Part shown: piece after piece, positions 14,001 to 22,700 of the stretch
How the letters are laid out: each line of letters begins with the position of its first letter
Numbering within the stretch: position 1 is the stretch's first letter
Source: Scenedesmus sp. ARA3
Lineage: Eukaryota > Chlorophyta > Chlorophyceae > Sphaeropleales > Scenedesmaceae
Direction: 5' to 3'
DNA length: 64,000 nt
NCBI GenBank assembly: GCA_004335835.1
Contig: RWJK01001876.1
Coordinates: 1-64,000, forward strand
Made by a program: the position numbers and the translations under genes
Notes under the pieces: generated by a model
The model's input: the letters and a program-made list of their open reading frames with translations, nothing else
Told to the model about the DNA's origin: nothing
Databases searched by the model: none

Positions 14001-17000
14001 GGTGGTGATGTGGCAGCACGCTGGACCTGTACACCAGCGTGGTGCTGGAGGCGTGCCTGGACCCGCCCAGTGCAGCACTGCCGGAGTGGCGCGAGCTGAT
14101 GAACCAGCTCAGCGAGACAAGCTGCAAGGTGCGGCTGCTGCTGCAGATGTGTGTTGCAATGTTTACTGTTGCGGCTATGCTTGTGGCGGCTAAGGTGGCT
14201 GCAGCGGCATGCGTCGGGCGGTGCAGGATGGTTTGTGCCTTCGCCTCACTCATTCTACCCCTCTCCTCACGCTTTTTCGCCCGCAGGTGTACCGCAGCTA
14301 CGTGTTCCAGCGCCCGGAGTGCCTAGAGTACTTAAACCTGGCCTCACACTTCCTCTCAAGGCAAGTCGCCTCTCACACTTCATGTCACACTTCCTCTGCC
14401 TTGTCTCACATGATCCCTTCCCGTAGGTGTACCGCAGCTACGTGTTTCAGCGCCTCGAGTGCCTGGAGTATTTCAACCTGGCCTCACACCTCCTCTCAAG
14501 GCAAGCCGCGTCTCACACTTCATTCCACACTTCCTCTGCCTTGTCGCACACTTTCCCTCCCCGGCAGGTGTGCCGCAGCTATGTCTTCCAGCAGCCCGAG
14601 TTCCTGGAGTACTTCAACCTGGCCTCACACTTTCTCTTCCTCCGCCTCACCCTTTCTAACCTTCTCTCTCACTCTTTTTCTCCCGCAGGTGTACCGCAAC
14701 TACGTGTTCCAGCGCCCCGAGTTCCTGGAGTACTTCAACCTGGCCTCACACTTTCCTTTTTCTCTCTTCTCACTCCTTTTTCCCTTTTCCCTCGCTCTTT
14801 TCCCTCACTCTTTTTTGTCCCGCAGGTGTACCGCAGCTACGTGTTCCAGCGGCCCGAGTTCCTGGAGTACTTCAACCTGGCCACGCCCGTGGGGGAGCTG
14901 GGCCGGCTCAACATCGGCAGCCGGCCTGCCAGCCGCAAGCAGACCAGCGGCATCGAGGGCCTGCGCGCCATCCCCTGGGTGTTTGCGTGGACGCAGACGC
15001 GCTTCCACCTTCCGGTGAGTTCAGTGGTTGCATGGATGATCTGTTGGTTGCATCGCTAGCTATTTGGGTTGTAGAAGCTTTGAATGTTGGCGCACCAAAA
15101 TTCCCGGGGTGTTTGCGTGGCCGCAGACGCACTTCCACCTGCCGGTGAGGAGTTAACTCATGCTGGCTGGCTTGACTGATTGACTGGTTGGTTGCTGGTA
15201 GGATGGGTGCGTGATGGCCGGCACGCCATCCCCTGGGTCTTTGCACAGACGCAGACGCGGTTCCACCTGCCGGTGAATTCACTGGTTGCATGGATGATCT
15301 GTTGGTTGCATCGCTAGCTATTTGGGTTATGGAAGCTTTGAATGGTTGGCGCGCCATCCCCTGGGTGTTTGCGTGGACGCAGACGCGCTTCCACCTGCCG
15401 GTGAGTTCTGTGGTTGCAAGGATGTCTGTTGGTTGCATCGCTAGCTATTTGGGTTGTAGAAGCTTCAAATGGTTGGCGCGCCATCCCCTGGGTGTTTGCG
15501 TGGCCGCAGACGCGCTTCCACCTGCCGGTGAGGAGTTATACATGCTGGCTGGCTTGACTGATTGACTGGTTGGTTGCTGGTTTGATGGGTTTGTGATGGG
15601 CTGCGCGCCATCCCCTGAGTCTTCGTATGGAAGCAGACGCGCTTCCACCTTCCGGTGAGAAACGAGTTGTGCTGGCTGGCTTGATTGATTGATTGATTGA
15701 CTGGTTGGTCGCTGGTTTGATGGGTGTGTGGTGGGCTGCGTGCCATTCCCTGGGTCTTCGTGTGGAAGCAGACGCGCTTCCACCTGCCGGAGAGAAATCA
15801 GTTATGCTGGCTGGCTTGACTGGTTGGCTGGTTGTTTGATGGCTTGTTGCTGTGTGTTGGGCTTCGCGCCATCCCCTGGGTCTTCGAGTGGATGCAGACG
15901 CGCTTCCACCTGCCGGTGAGAAATCATGCATGCTGGCTGGCTGTGACTGGATGACTGGATGGTTGCTGTGTGATGGGTGTGGGTGTGTGATGGGCGGCGC
16001 GCCATATCTTGGGTCTTTGCGTGGACGCAGACGCGCTTCCACCTGCCGATAAGTTGCGTTGATCGGTTGGTGTGTTGGATGGTTGGATGATTGTAGGGTG
16101 GAATGGTTGACGCGGACGCGCTTCCACCTTCCGGTGAGAAATCAGTTATGCTGGCTGGCTTGACTGATTGACTGGCTGGTTGGTTGCTGTTTTGATGGGT
16201 GTGTGATGGGCGGCGCGCCATCCCCTGGGTGTTTGCGTGGACGCAGATGCGCTTCCACCTTCCGGGAGCTGCATTGATGGCTGAAATAAGGTTTGAACAT
16301 TGGACTGAATGGATGATTGCATGATTTGACCGCTGGATGATTGGTGTACAGAGATGACTGGATGGTCAATCGCACATGCGTGTACACATCTTCATAAGAA
16401 ATAGCCACATATCTCTGCTTGCAACCACAACTGCAGCTGTGGCTGGGCATTGGTGACGCGCTGGCCGAGGCGGTGGAGCAGGGCAAGCTGCCGCTGCTGC
16501 AGGCCATGCAACCGCAAAGTAACATCCCCCTGTGCCGCCGCATTTGCAACTGCTGCAGGTTTGACTGGGCATCCTCGACGCGCTGGCTGAGGCGAATGGA
16601 GCAGGGCAAGCTGCCGCTGCTGCAGGCCATGCAACTGCAACATAACCACATGTTTGCCTGTTCCACTGCAACTGCCGCAGGTGTGGCTGGGCATTGGTGA
16701 CGCGTTGGCTGAGGCGGTGGAGCATGACAAGCTGCCGCTGCTGCAGGCCATGCTACTGCAACATCACCATCTCGCTACTCTATCTGCAACTGCTGCAGGT
16801 GTGGCTGGGCATCGGTGACGCGCTGGCTGAGGCGGTGGAGCAGGGCAAGCTGCCGCTGCTGCAGGCCATGTATGATGAGTGGCCCTTCTTCAGGGGGCTG
16901 CTGGACCTGGTGGAGATGGTCATGGCCAAGGCAGACCCCAAAGTCACATCCATGTACGACGCAAAGCTGGTGCGGCCGGAGCTGCAGGTGAGGCGCGCCG

Positions 17001-19961
17001 GTTGCTTGTGTGTTGGGTTTTTCTTGGCTGTTGTTGTGTGTTCACTAGTACGCCTTGAGCTGCAAGTGGCGCCTGTTTGACAATTGTGTTGGCAACCGGG
17101 GGCTGCTGGACCTGGTGGAGATGGTCATGGCCAAAGCAGACCCCAAGGTCACATCCATGTATGATGCAAAGCTCGTGCGGCCGGAGCTGCAGGTGAGGAA
17201 TGCTGGTTGCTTGAATTGGGTTCGTGGTTTCTTTCAGAGCTTGATTCCTGCTGGTGAGACCTTTTGGGGTTGCAGGCTTTGCGGTTTTGTTGGCAGTGGG
17301 GTCTCCTGGACCTGGTGGAGATGGTTATGGCCAAGGCTGACCCCAAAGTCACATCCATGTATGATGCGATATTGGTGCGGCCGGAGCTGCAGGTGAGGCG
17401 CAACAGGTGCTTACATGTTGGGATTGGTGTTTCTTTAACGCAGGTGGGGCCATGTTTGAGTAGCAGGCTCTGTTTATTTCTTGACAGTTGGGGTTGCTGG
17501 ACCTGGTGGAGATGGTCATGGCCAAGGCAGACCCCAAAGTCACGTCCATGATTGATGCGAAATTGGTGCGGCCAGAGCTGCAGGTGAGGCCCTTGTTGTT
17601 GGTACCTTTGTTTGTTGCACTTTGTGCAGGTCAACTGTGTGGCGGCCCATTTGGGGTGGCAAATCATGAAATGGTTTTGTGTCCTGAATCTTCTTTGGCA
17701 GTGGGCGCTGCTGGGCCTGTTGGAGATGGTCACGGCCAAGGCAGACCCCACAGTCACAGCCATGTGCTCAGTTGTGCGCCAAGCTTGGTGTCTGTCTCAC
17801 GCTTCAACAGATGCACACTCACACCACGGCTGTGCTGCCTTAGCTAGTACGTGCAGGCACTGGATGACGAGCTGCGCGCCAAGTGTGGTGCCGCCAAGGC
17901 GGGCGTTTTGTCTGTGTCATGCCTTAGTACGTGCACACGTCTGCTGCTGCCTTTTGCTGCTGCCCTCCCTTGTGTTCCATGTTCTTTTGCTTGCAAGCGC
18001 TTGGTGGCGAGCTGCGCGCCAAGTCTGGCGCCACCATCAACATGCATACACATGTGTAGATGGCTGCTGCGCTGCCTCATCTCCTGCTTGCAGGCGCTGG
18101 GTGATGATCTGCGCGCCAAGTCTGGCGCCACCATCAACATGCATACACATGTGTGAATTGCTGCTGTGCTGCCTCATCTTCTGTTCGCAGGCTTAGGGCG
18201 ATGAGCTGCGCGCCAAGTTTGGTGCCACCAAGGCGGGTGTTGTCTGTCTCATATGCTGATTTGCACACTCATTCAACTGCTGTGCTTCGTCTGCCTTGCA
18301 TCCGCAGGCTTTGGGCGATGAGCTGCGCGCCAAGTTTGGTGCCACCAAGGCGCAGGTGTTGTCTGTCTCAAGCCCCAACAAATGCACACACACGGCCGCT
18401 GCGCTGCCTAATCTACTATGTGATCTCTGTCCCATCTCCTGCTTGCAGGCGCTGGGTGACGAGCTGCGCGCCAAGTTTGGTGCCACCAAGGCGCAGGTGC
18501 TGGCCATTGTGAGGCAGGACGAGCTGCTGGAGGACCCCAGCAATGGCGCCAGCCCAGAGCTTGACGAGAAGCTCAGGCTGCGCGCACCCTATGTTGCACC
18601 GCTGAACGTGCTGCAGGTTAGTCTGGCTTTTGAATTCGATGTAAGATGTTTCGAGCATGTCATCGGCTCTGCATGCCCCTTTGCGCCGTTTTTTAAAACG
18701 CTGCAAGTTTTTGTGGCTTTTGAGTTGGTTGAAGAATATGCAAGCAGCGGGGCTGCTGGAGGACCCCAGCAATGGCGCAAGCCCAGAGCTCGATGAGAAG
18801 ATCAAGCTGCGTGCACCCTATGTTGCACCGCTGAACGTGCTGCAGGTTGGTGCTGCTAGTCCTGTTTGTCTTATAGAAAGCAGAATATCCGGCTCTGCAT
18901 TTCCCTTGTTGCGTCGTGTAATGCGGTGCAGTTCTTTGTGGCTTTTGAAATCGGGTTTTTTCGTCGGGCCTGTAAGCTGTAGAGCTGCTGGAGGACCCCT
19001 CCAATGGCGCCAGCCCAGAGCTGGATGAGAAGATCCGGCTGCGCGCGCCTTATGTTGCGCCGCTCAACGTGCTGCAGGTTAGTTTGGCTTTGGTGTTCGG
19101 TTTAAGATGTTTCAAGCATCTCACTGCCTCTGCATGCCCCGTGTTGCGCCGTTCATAGCGCAGCAGCTTTGGGTTTGGTTGTGGCTTTGGGGTGTGGTTG
19201 AAGAATATGTTTGCAAGCAGCGGAGATGCTGGAGGGCCCCAGCAATGGCGCCTGCCAGTGAGCTCGTTAAAAAGATCCGGCTGCGCGCGCCATACGTGGC
19301 CCTGCTCAACGTGCTGCAGGTTGGTGCTGCTGTAGCCAACATTTGCAGACGCTGCGCTTCTGTGGGAGTACGATGCTGGCATCGTACTCCCACAGAAGTG
19401 CAGCATCTGCAGCTGTTGATTACCGCAGCAACAACCTGCAGCACATTGAGCAGTGCGCCGTCTGCCTCATAGCGTCATATGCCTCCACTGCCCTCCGTTT
19501 GGTCAAGAGGTGCAGACTGTGCAACCTTACGCGGGTTTGACGCGGCCGACAGCTCCGGCCCGCGCGCAGGCTACCAGGCCAGCGGGGTAGAAATCATCGA
19601 GCTGCCAAAGCCTCGTCCCTCCCACCAAACGTGCACGCGTTGCTCACCAGATGTGATCAACAATGCAGTTGGCTGCGGCACTTTTTTGCCCACAATCAAA
19701 ACTGTGCTAGTACTCAACTACATCACTCCCGTGCCGTGCTTGTTGTGTCTGCAGGTGCAGACGCTGTGCAACCTGCGCGAGTTTGATGCAGCCGGCAGCT
19801 CCGGCCCGCGCGCAAACTACCAGCCCAGCGAGACAGAAATCATCGAGCTGCTGTCCAGGGACCCGCACAGGGACGGCAAGCACCCCTTCCAAGCAGCCAT
19901 GGATGACTGCCTGATGATCACCATCAAGGGCGTGGCAGCCGGCATGCAGAACACAGGGTAG
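3435..19961 (+). CDS. PPC: Phosphoenolpyruvate carboxylase (PEPC), complete, 22 exons
   Basis: PEPC adds bicarbonate to phosphoenolpyruvate to give oxaloacetate, replenishing the TCA cycle. Exons: 3435-3482, 3851-3958, 4696-4779, 5342-5434, 5789-5872, 6140-6226, 6884-7021, 7463-7680, 8177-8248, 8775-8936, 9420-9519, 9730-9825, 10184-10249, 11106-11269, 11585-11709, 12332-12460, 13142-13338, 13616-13798, 14826-15014, 16799-16987, 18449-18616, 19755-19961. All phases agree, giving 968 aa, the normal family length. Diagnostic motifs: VFTAHPTQ (catalytic His), [35 protein letters not shown] and the C-terminal QNTG typical of plant-type enzymes. The N-terminus ([11 protein letters not shown]) lacks the phosphorylatable Ser motif of land-plant PEPC, as in algal forms. 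Nearly every intron carries partial tandem copies of its neighbouring exon (listed separately), which must be skipped to make the enzyme. Confidence 0.96.
4575..4779 (+). repeat. Acceptor ladder at PEPC exon 3 (1 decoy)
   Basis: The stretch 4577-4617, reading roughly [14 protein letters not shown], is a diverged copy of the first half of exon 3 ([14 protein letters not shown], from 4696). It breaks off into unrelated sequence before the exon end. Confidence 0.75.
5424..5590 (+). repeat. Donor ladder at PEPC exon 4 (2 weak decoys)
   Basis: The exon 4 end at 5434 (cgcatgggcgag, then gtgcgg) is echoed near 5493-5516 and again near 5559-5577 (cgcatgacggag, then gtgcgg). The spacing is about 70 bp, and the intervening intron pieces are pyrimidine/T-rich and only loosely alike. 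Confidence 0.55.
5638..5836 (+). repeat. Acceptor ladder at PEPC exon 5 (1 near-identical decoy)
   Basis: A unit of about 77 bp (intron end, CAG, and the exon 5 start [15 protein letters not shown]) occurs at about 5638-5714 and again at about 5758-5834, offset by 120 bp. They differ at only a few positions, including ACG for ATG in the upstream copy. The downstream copy continues into the full exon; the upstream copy breaks off after SFIKL. This looks like a young duplication. Confidence 0.9.
6524..6921 (+). repeat. Acceptor ladder at PEPC exon 7 (3 decoys)
   Basis: The acceptor plus the exon start [12 protein letters not shown] is present at about 6541, 6655, 6775 and at the true exon (6884). 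Each upstream copy keeps an AG and 30-40 bp of exon, then diverges. Substitutions differ between copies ([18 protein letters not shown]), so they have decayed independently. A possible donor-side echo (acgccc acaccacag, then gtgagg) sits near 7119-7140. Confidence 0.9.
7251..7935 (+). repeat. Acceptor and donor ladders at PEPC exon 8
   Basis: Acceptor side: copies of the exon start ([15 protein letters not shown]) at 7256-7314 and 7358-7425 precede the true start at 7463. Donor side: 7821-7921 repeats about the last 100 bp of exon 8 with its GT donor, and a shorter echo lies near 7765-7791. In the long donor decoy the active-site signature GGDRDGNP reads GGDRVGNP and the Trp of SSWMGG-type sequence has become Cys, so it no longer encodes a normal PEPC segment. 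Confidence 0.9.
8535..9190 (+). repeat. Acceptor and donor ladders at PEPC exon 10
   Basis: Acceptor side: [11 protein letters not shown] copies at about 8547-8580 and 8671-8705, each preceded by gcgcag, lie upstream of the true exon (8775). Donor side: about 9104-9186 repeats the last 80 bp of the exon ([19 protein letters not shown]...), followed by gtgcga. A short echo of the last bases is at 8987-9003. Confidence 0.88.
9490..9660 (+). repeat. Donor ladder at PEPC exon 11 (1 decoy)
   Basis: The last 45 bp of exon 11 ([15 protein letters not shown], ending at 9519) recur at about 9606-9652 as [15 protein letters not shown], again followed by a GT donor (gtggcg). A weaker echo of the exon 12 end (aacacgctgcgccag) occurs at 9928-9945. 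Confidence 0.82.
10240..11412 (+). repeat. Compound ladder at PEPC exon 14 (5 acceptor decoys, 1 donor decoy)
   Basis: Copies of the exon 14 start ([11 protein letters not shown]) occur at about 10374, 10498, 10672, 10807 and 10981 before the true exon at 11106. A second-order duplication is superimposed. About 290-300 bp from 10247 (beginning ggtgggcggcatggaagt) recur from about 10859, including the intron text between two decoys. A donor-type copy of the exon 14 end ([19 protein letters not shown]) with its GT lies at about 11335-11411. Confidence 0.9.
11455..11830 (+). repeat. Ladders at PEPC exon 15
   Basis: A short acceptor decoy (tgcag, then gacgctgctg) lies near 11457. A donor decoy at about 11779-11826 repeats [15 protein letters not shown] as [15 protein letters not shown], followed by gtgcga. 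The true exon is 11585-11709. Confidence 0.75.
12113..12690 (+). repeat. Ladders at PEPC exon 16 (2 acceptor, 2 donor decoys)
   Basis: Acceptor side: a diverged copy at about 12119-12165 and a nearly perfect one at 12213-12290 ([20 protein letters not shown]) precede the true exon at 12332. Donor side: the exon end (tgcatgatcg, then gtgagtgg) is echoed at 12480-12500 and, with the preceding caggag, at 12640-12668. Confidence 0.85.
12785..13185 (+). repeat. Acceptor ladder at PEPC exon 17 (3 decoys)
   Basis: Copies of the segment encoding [11 protein letters not shown], which in PEPC carries an active-site lysine, occur at about 12791, 12922 (truncated) and 13038 before the true exon at 13142. 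Each retains an AG or near-AG acceptor. Confidence 0.88.
13500..14130 (+). repeat. Ladders at PEPC exon 18 (1 acceptor, 2 donor decoys)
   Basis: An acceptor decoy (GKLRVTIQ) lies at 13505-13530. On the donor side the exon end recurs at 13905-13965 (degenerate, with an in-frame TAA) and at 14018-14128. The second is an almost exact copy of the last 110 bp, including the gtgcgg donor. Confidence 0.88.
14283..14890 (+). repeat. Acceptor ladder at PEPC exon 19 (4 decoys)
   Basis: [19 protein letters not shown] is encoded at about 14287, 14428, 14568 and 14690 before the true exon at 14826, with a spacing of about 120-140 bp. Each copy has its own CAG/TAG acceptor behind a CT-rich tract. All decoys end in ASHF/ASHL and then a CT-rich intron, whereas the true exon continues ATPVGELG. 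Confidence 0.93.
14960..16265 (+). repeat. Donor ladder at PEPC exon 19 (about 10 decoys, period about 130 bp)
   Basis: The exon 19 end ([16 protein letters not shown], then GTGAGT, ending at 15014) is repeated with most of the following intron. Copies end near 15147, 15274, 15402, 15530, 15656, 15790, 15917, 16049, 16135 and 16265. Intron portions share a ctggctggcttgactgattg-like motif. Copies vary (VFAW, VFVW, VFEW; missing or altered donors). It is effectively a minisatellite whose unit spans a splice donor. Confidence 0.93.
16434..16870 (+). repeat. Acceptor ladder at PEPC exon 20 (3 decoys, period about 120 bp)
   Basis: The first roughly 70 bp of exon 20 ([20 protein letters not shown]) recur at about 16436, 16559 and 16681 before the true start at 16799. 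The second copy is damaged (a TGA follows its first codon position). The third is nearly intact. Confidence 0.92.
16895..17765 (+). repeat. Donor ladder at PEPC exon 20 (4 decoys, period about 200 bp)
   Basis: The last roughly 90 bp of exon 20 ([19 protein letters not shown]...) with the gtgagg donor recur at about 17097-17191, 17300-17393 and 17490-17582. A shorter, more diverged copy is at 17704-17764. Confidence 0.92.
17850..18500 (+). repeat. Acceptor ladder at PEPC exon 21 (5 decoys)
   Basis: [19 protein letters not shown] segments start at about 17854, 17996, 18092, 18191 and 18308 before the true exon at 18449. Acceptors are tgcag, tgcaag, tgcag, cgcag and cgcag, so the second has lost the canonical acceptor. 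Intron pieces share a ctgctgtgctgcctcatct-like tract. Confidence 0.92.
18510..19320 (+). repeat. Donor ladder at PEPC exon 21 (3 decoys)
   Basis: The exon end ([16 protein letters not shown] through [11 protein letters not shown]) recurs at about 18752-18845, 18984-19078 and 19225-19320, each followed by gttggt or gttagt. The third copy is the most diverged. Confidence 0.9.
19299..19456. repeat. Fold-back inverted repeat, arms about 78 bp, 2-nt loop
   Basis: Arm 19299-19376 is the near reverse complement of 19379-19456. The innermost 20 bp (19357-19376 with 19379-19398) are perfect. By hand count there are about 10 mismatches over 78 pairs. The left arm contains the end and donor of the last exon 21 decoy, so the right arm is an inverted copy of an exon-donor fragment. 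Confidence 0.9.
19507..19850 (+). repeat. Acceptor ladder at PEPC exon 22 (1 decoy)
   Basis: About 100 bp from 19511 match the start of the last exon at 19755 (VQTLCN... [12 protein letters not shown]... IIEL). The copy has a small deletion that shifts frame, and a TGA. Confidence 0.85.
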
Positions 19962-20480
19962 CGGGGTTCAAGGGATTTGGGCTTAGGGTGGAGGGCACGG
20001 TGGCAGCGTGCGTGCAGGGTACAGGGTTTTGCTGCTTAGGGTGTGGTGGGCAGAGGCAAGTGGCAGCGTCAGCGCTTCCGTTTGGTGAGGTGGCAGTGTC
20101 CTTTGCAACGGCCTTCAGCAGGCTGGGTTGGTCGAGGTGGTGTGCTTTAATGAGCACCTGAGCTGGGCCTGCTGTGCAGGCGTGGCGGCTCTTGGACCAG
20201 TCGCCGCAGCGGCACAGATCAATGCAGTAGATCCATGTGGCAGTCCAGCGAGTGGTGGCAGCCTGCGTCTGCCTCCTCACAGGGCTTCCAGACGTGAAAT
20301 GCGTCTGCCACGGTGCAGCAGTGCTGCCTGCAGCTGCGCATTTTGCAGCAGAGCTGTGTGTGCGGAGTTCATGCAGTGGGCTGCAGCGTTGAGAGGCAGC
20401 AGCCTGCAGGGGCAAACATGTCTGCCTGGCAGTGATGGCCTATGGCCAGGATGACTATTGTTGGCATTCCTTGCAGATGT

Positions 20481-20485
20481 TGTAA
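20481..20485 (+). terminator. Possible TGTAA polyadenylation signal of PEPC
   Basis: TGTAA, the usual poly(A) signal of chlorophycean algae, occurs about 520 bases after the PEPC stop codon. The position is typical, but no transcript evidence is available. Confidence 0.4.
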
Positions 20486-21041
20486 TCAAATCAAGAGCAT
20501 GGGTTTGTCTGTGCTCATTGCGCAGTACAAAGTGCTGCACACTGCGTGTCGTGTGCACGCGGCTATGTGGCCCCCAAGTGCTCCGTGTAGGGTTTTGGCA
20601 TTAGGGGTTGATGAATGTTTGAGGTTTGGTGGAGCAAGCACACTTTGTTGTGTGCGACCGCACAGCTTGCGAGTGGGCAGTTCCCCTGCCAAGTGCTTGC
20701 TGATTTGGCGGCGCTAGGCCTTGCCTACTTGTGCCAGAGCATGTATCGTGTTGGGGCGTTGCCCTAGCAACAGGCACTGGTGCAGCAGTTGCATTCATGC
20801 AGAATGACCTTGCAGGTGCTACACTGTTGCGTAAGGAGCAGCGCGTGTTTCTTGTTGTCTTGGTCGCACTTTCAAGAACGGCCGTCTTATGCATTGCATA
20901 CCTACCCACGGTAAGCAAGCGCAATTGCTGGATTGCTTGCGGATGGGGCGATACAGCCTGAGTGCGTTGTACGAATGTGCCTCACCTGCTTCTGCTAGGC
21001 ATATCTGTGTAGTATAATGCTTGCAGCTGCCCAGGGCATTT

Positions 21042-21166
21042 CGCAGTGCCTAGGATGTGGTGAGGCGCAGTGCCTAGGATGTGGTGAGGCGCAGTGCCTA
21101 GGATGTGGTGAGGCGCAGTGCCTAGGATGTGGTGAGGCGCAGTGCCTAGGATGTGGTGAGGCGCAG
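21042..21166. repeat. 24-bp tandem repeat, 5 copies
   Basis: The unit cgcagtgcctaggatgtggt plus gagg is repeated five times head to tail with essentially no divergence. It lies in the spacer downstream of PEPC. Confidence 0.92.
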
Positions 21167-22676
21167 ACAATGCGCAGCAGGGTGTGCGGTGTCTGGCTTC
21201 AACACACACTGTGGCACTGTCATGTTGACAGCGCAGCATTGTCTGTGGTTTGGCAGCAGCAGCAGCAGCAGCAGCTCGGGCTGCTCCCTGCTGTATTGCG
21301 GCTCGCAGCTGGCAGCACCCTGCACAGTGTAAAAGGCGAAATAGGTACGGCTCCAGGATCCCGAAGGACCGTGGTACGTGCATACAGTGTGCGTTGGGGG
21401 CTGCGCAGCCAGCTGGCATGTTACTAACATGGCTGCGGCACGCGCCGCGCGTGCAGGACCAGCAGCATGCATCTGTACTCGGCAATTGTGGGGTGTGCAG
21501 CGCTCTCCTGTGTTGGCGCGTACTGCCCAGCTGGATGCCGCATCCATCACACGGTGTGCATGGCCAGTTGTGAGCTGGGAGTGTTGCAGTGGCTTGCGCT
21601 ATGTTGTTCTTGAGTCCCAAGCGTGGTTGGGTCATACACAGGGTGCTAGGCTGTGGTCTGTTGCCCCCCGCTTGGCAGGACAGTGTGCATCCTTGTAGTT
21701 GCTTTGTGGTCGCTAATATCACATATAAATATTGTACATAGCCAGCAGCTTCGCTTGTAATCACATCGCTTTCCAGCAACCCCTGCGTCCTGCTTGTGCA
21801 TTTAGCTATGTAGCTGCCGGCTGCGTTTGGGTGGGGCTATGCAGTGCCGTTAGGAGCACAGCGGCAGCAGCACTTGCAGCAACAGTAGAGGCGGTTCAGA
21901 ACCAGCCGACATGCGTTGTAGAGTGAATCGGCTTGGTTCTTGTCATGAGCCGCGACAGGAGAGCATGCTGGCCAGGAGTTACCAAGAGACAAGGGTACCC
22001 ACAACACCGGCAGATCTGCACACCAATAGCAGTTGGGTGCGGCGACAGTCAGCACAGCACGCTCAGCAGCATAGCCAAGGCCGCAGCATGTCGACTCTCT
22101 TTGCCACAGCTGTAACAGCCTCACAGTTGCAACAGCCTGGAAAGCCAGATAGGCCAGCCCAAAGTTTGGAGCTGGCAGCACTGACAGCACCTCTTTGCAC
22201 CTCTGTAACAGTAGCAGCCAACATTACAGCCACATAGTACTCTACTTGGGGCATACACTAGTAGCGGCCGCAGCTGCCTCGCATGCACAAGTGTACGCTC
22301 AGCAGTGCGGCCGCAAAACACACACCCAAAGCGCAACAAAACACACACAAACGCTACATATAAGCAAGGTGCAACATGTGGTTTTACGTACTTCGGTAGA
22401 GGACCGCCAACGGGACTCTGAAACAACAAGGAGCAAGTCTTTCAACAACCGCAAGCCGGCGTGAAGTAGGTATACACTCTGGTGATACACAATCGTAGGC
22501 CTTCTGCCCTTACTCACAGTACACACAGCAACCGCAACAGGCTGCCAGACAACAAACAGGCCCTTTCTCCCCACAACCCAGTTCAAACTCGCGCGGTTAC
22601 AAAATATGAGGCGTGGTGACAATGGATGAGCAGCTCAACGCTCATATGAGGCAAGAACAACCGCACTGTGTGAGGT

Positions 22677-22700
22677 GTAGGAATCGAACCTGGGCCATAC
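22677..22700 (-). other. Pol III B-box-like sequence (possible SINE or tRNA relic)
   Basis: On the minus strand GGTTCGATTCC matches the tRNA T-loop/B-box consensus. I could not build an acceptor stem or a complete cloverleaf, so it is not an intact tRNA gene. A tRNA-derived SINE remnant is possible. Confidence 0.3.

Noticed and set aside
14283..19320. Mutually exclusive or cassette alternative exons in PEPC
   Set aside because: Almost all copies lack one exon end, several contain stops or lost splice sites, and their use would shift the frame. They look like by-products of junction duplication.
3435..19961. CRISPR-like or transposon-derived array
   Set aside because: Repeats consist of the host gene's own exon-intron junctions with variable spacing; there are no element ends, target-site duplications or associated proteins.
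20982..21779. Minus-strand frame of 265 codons with APHHILGT repeats
   Set aside because: It crosses the 24-bp tandem repeat; the rest has no recognisable domain or splice support.
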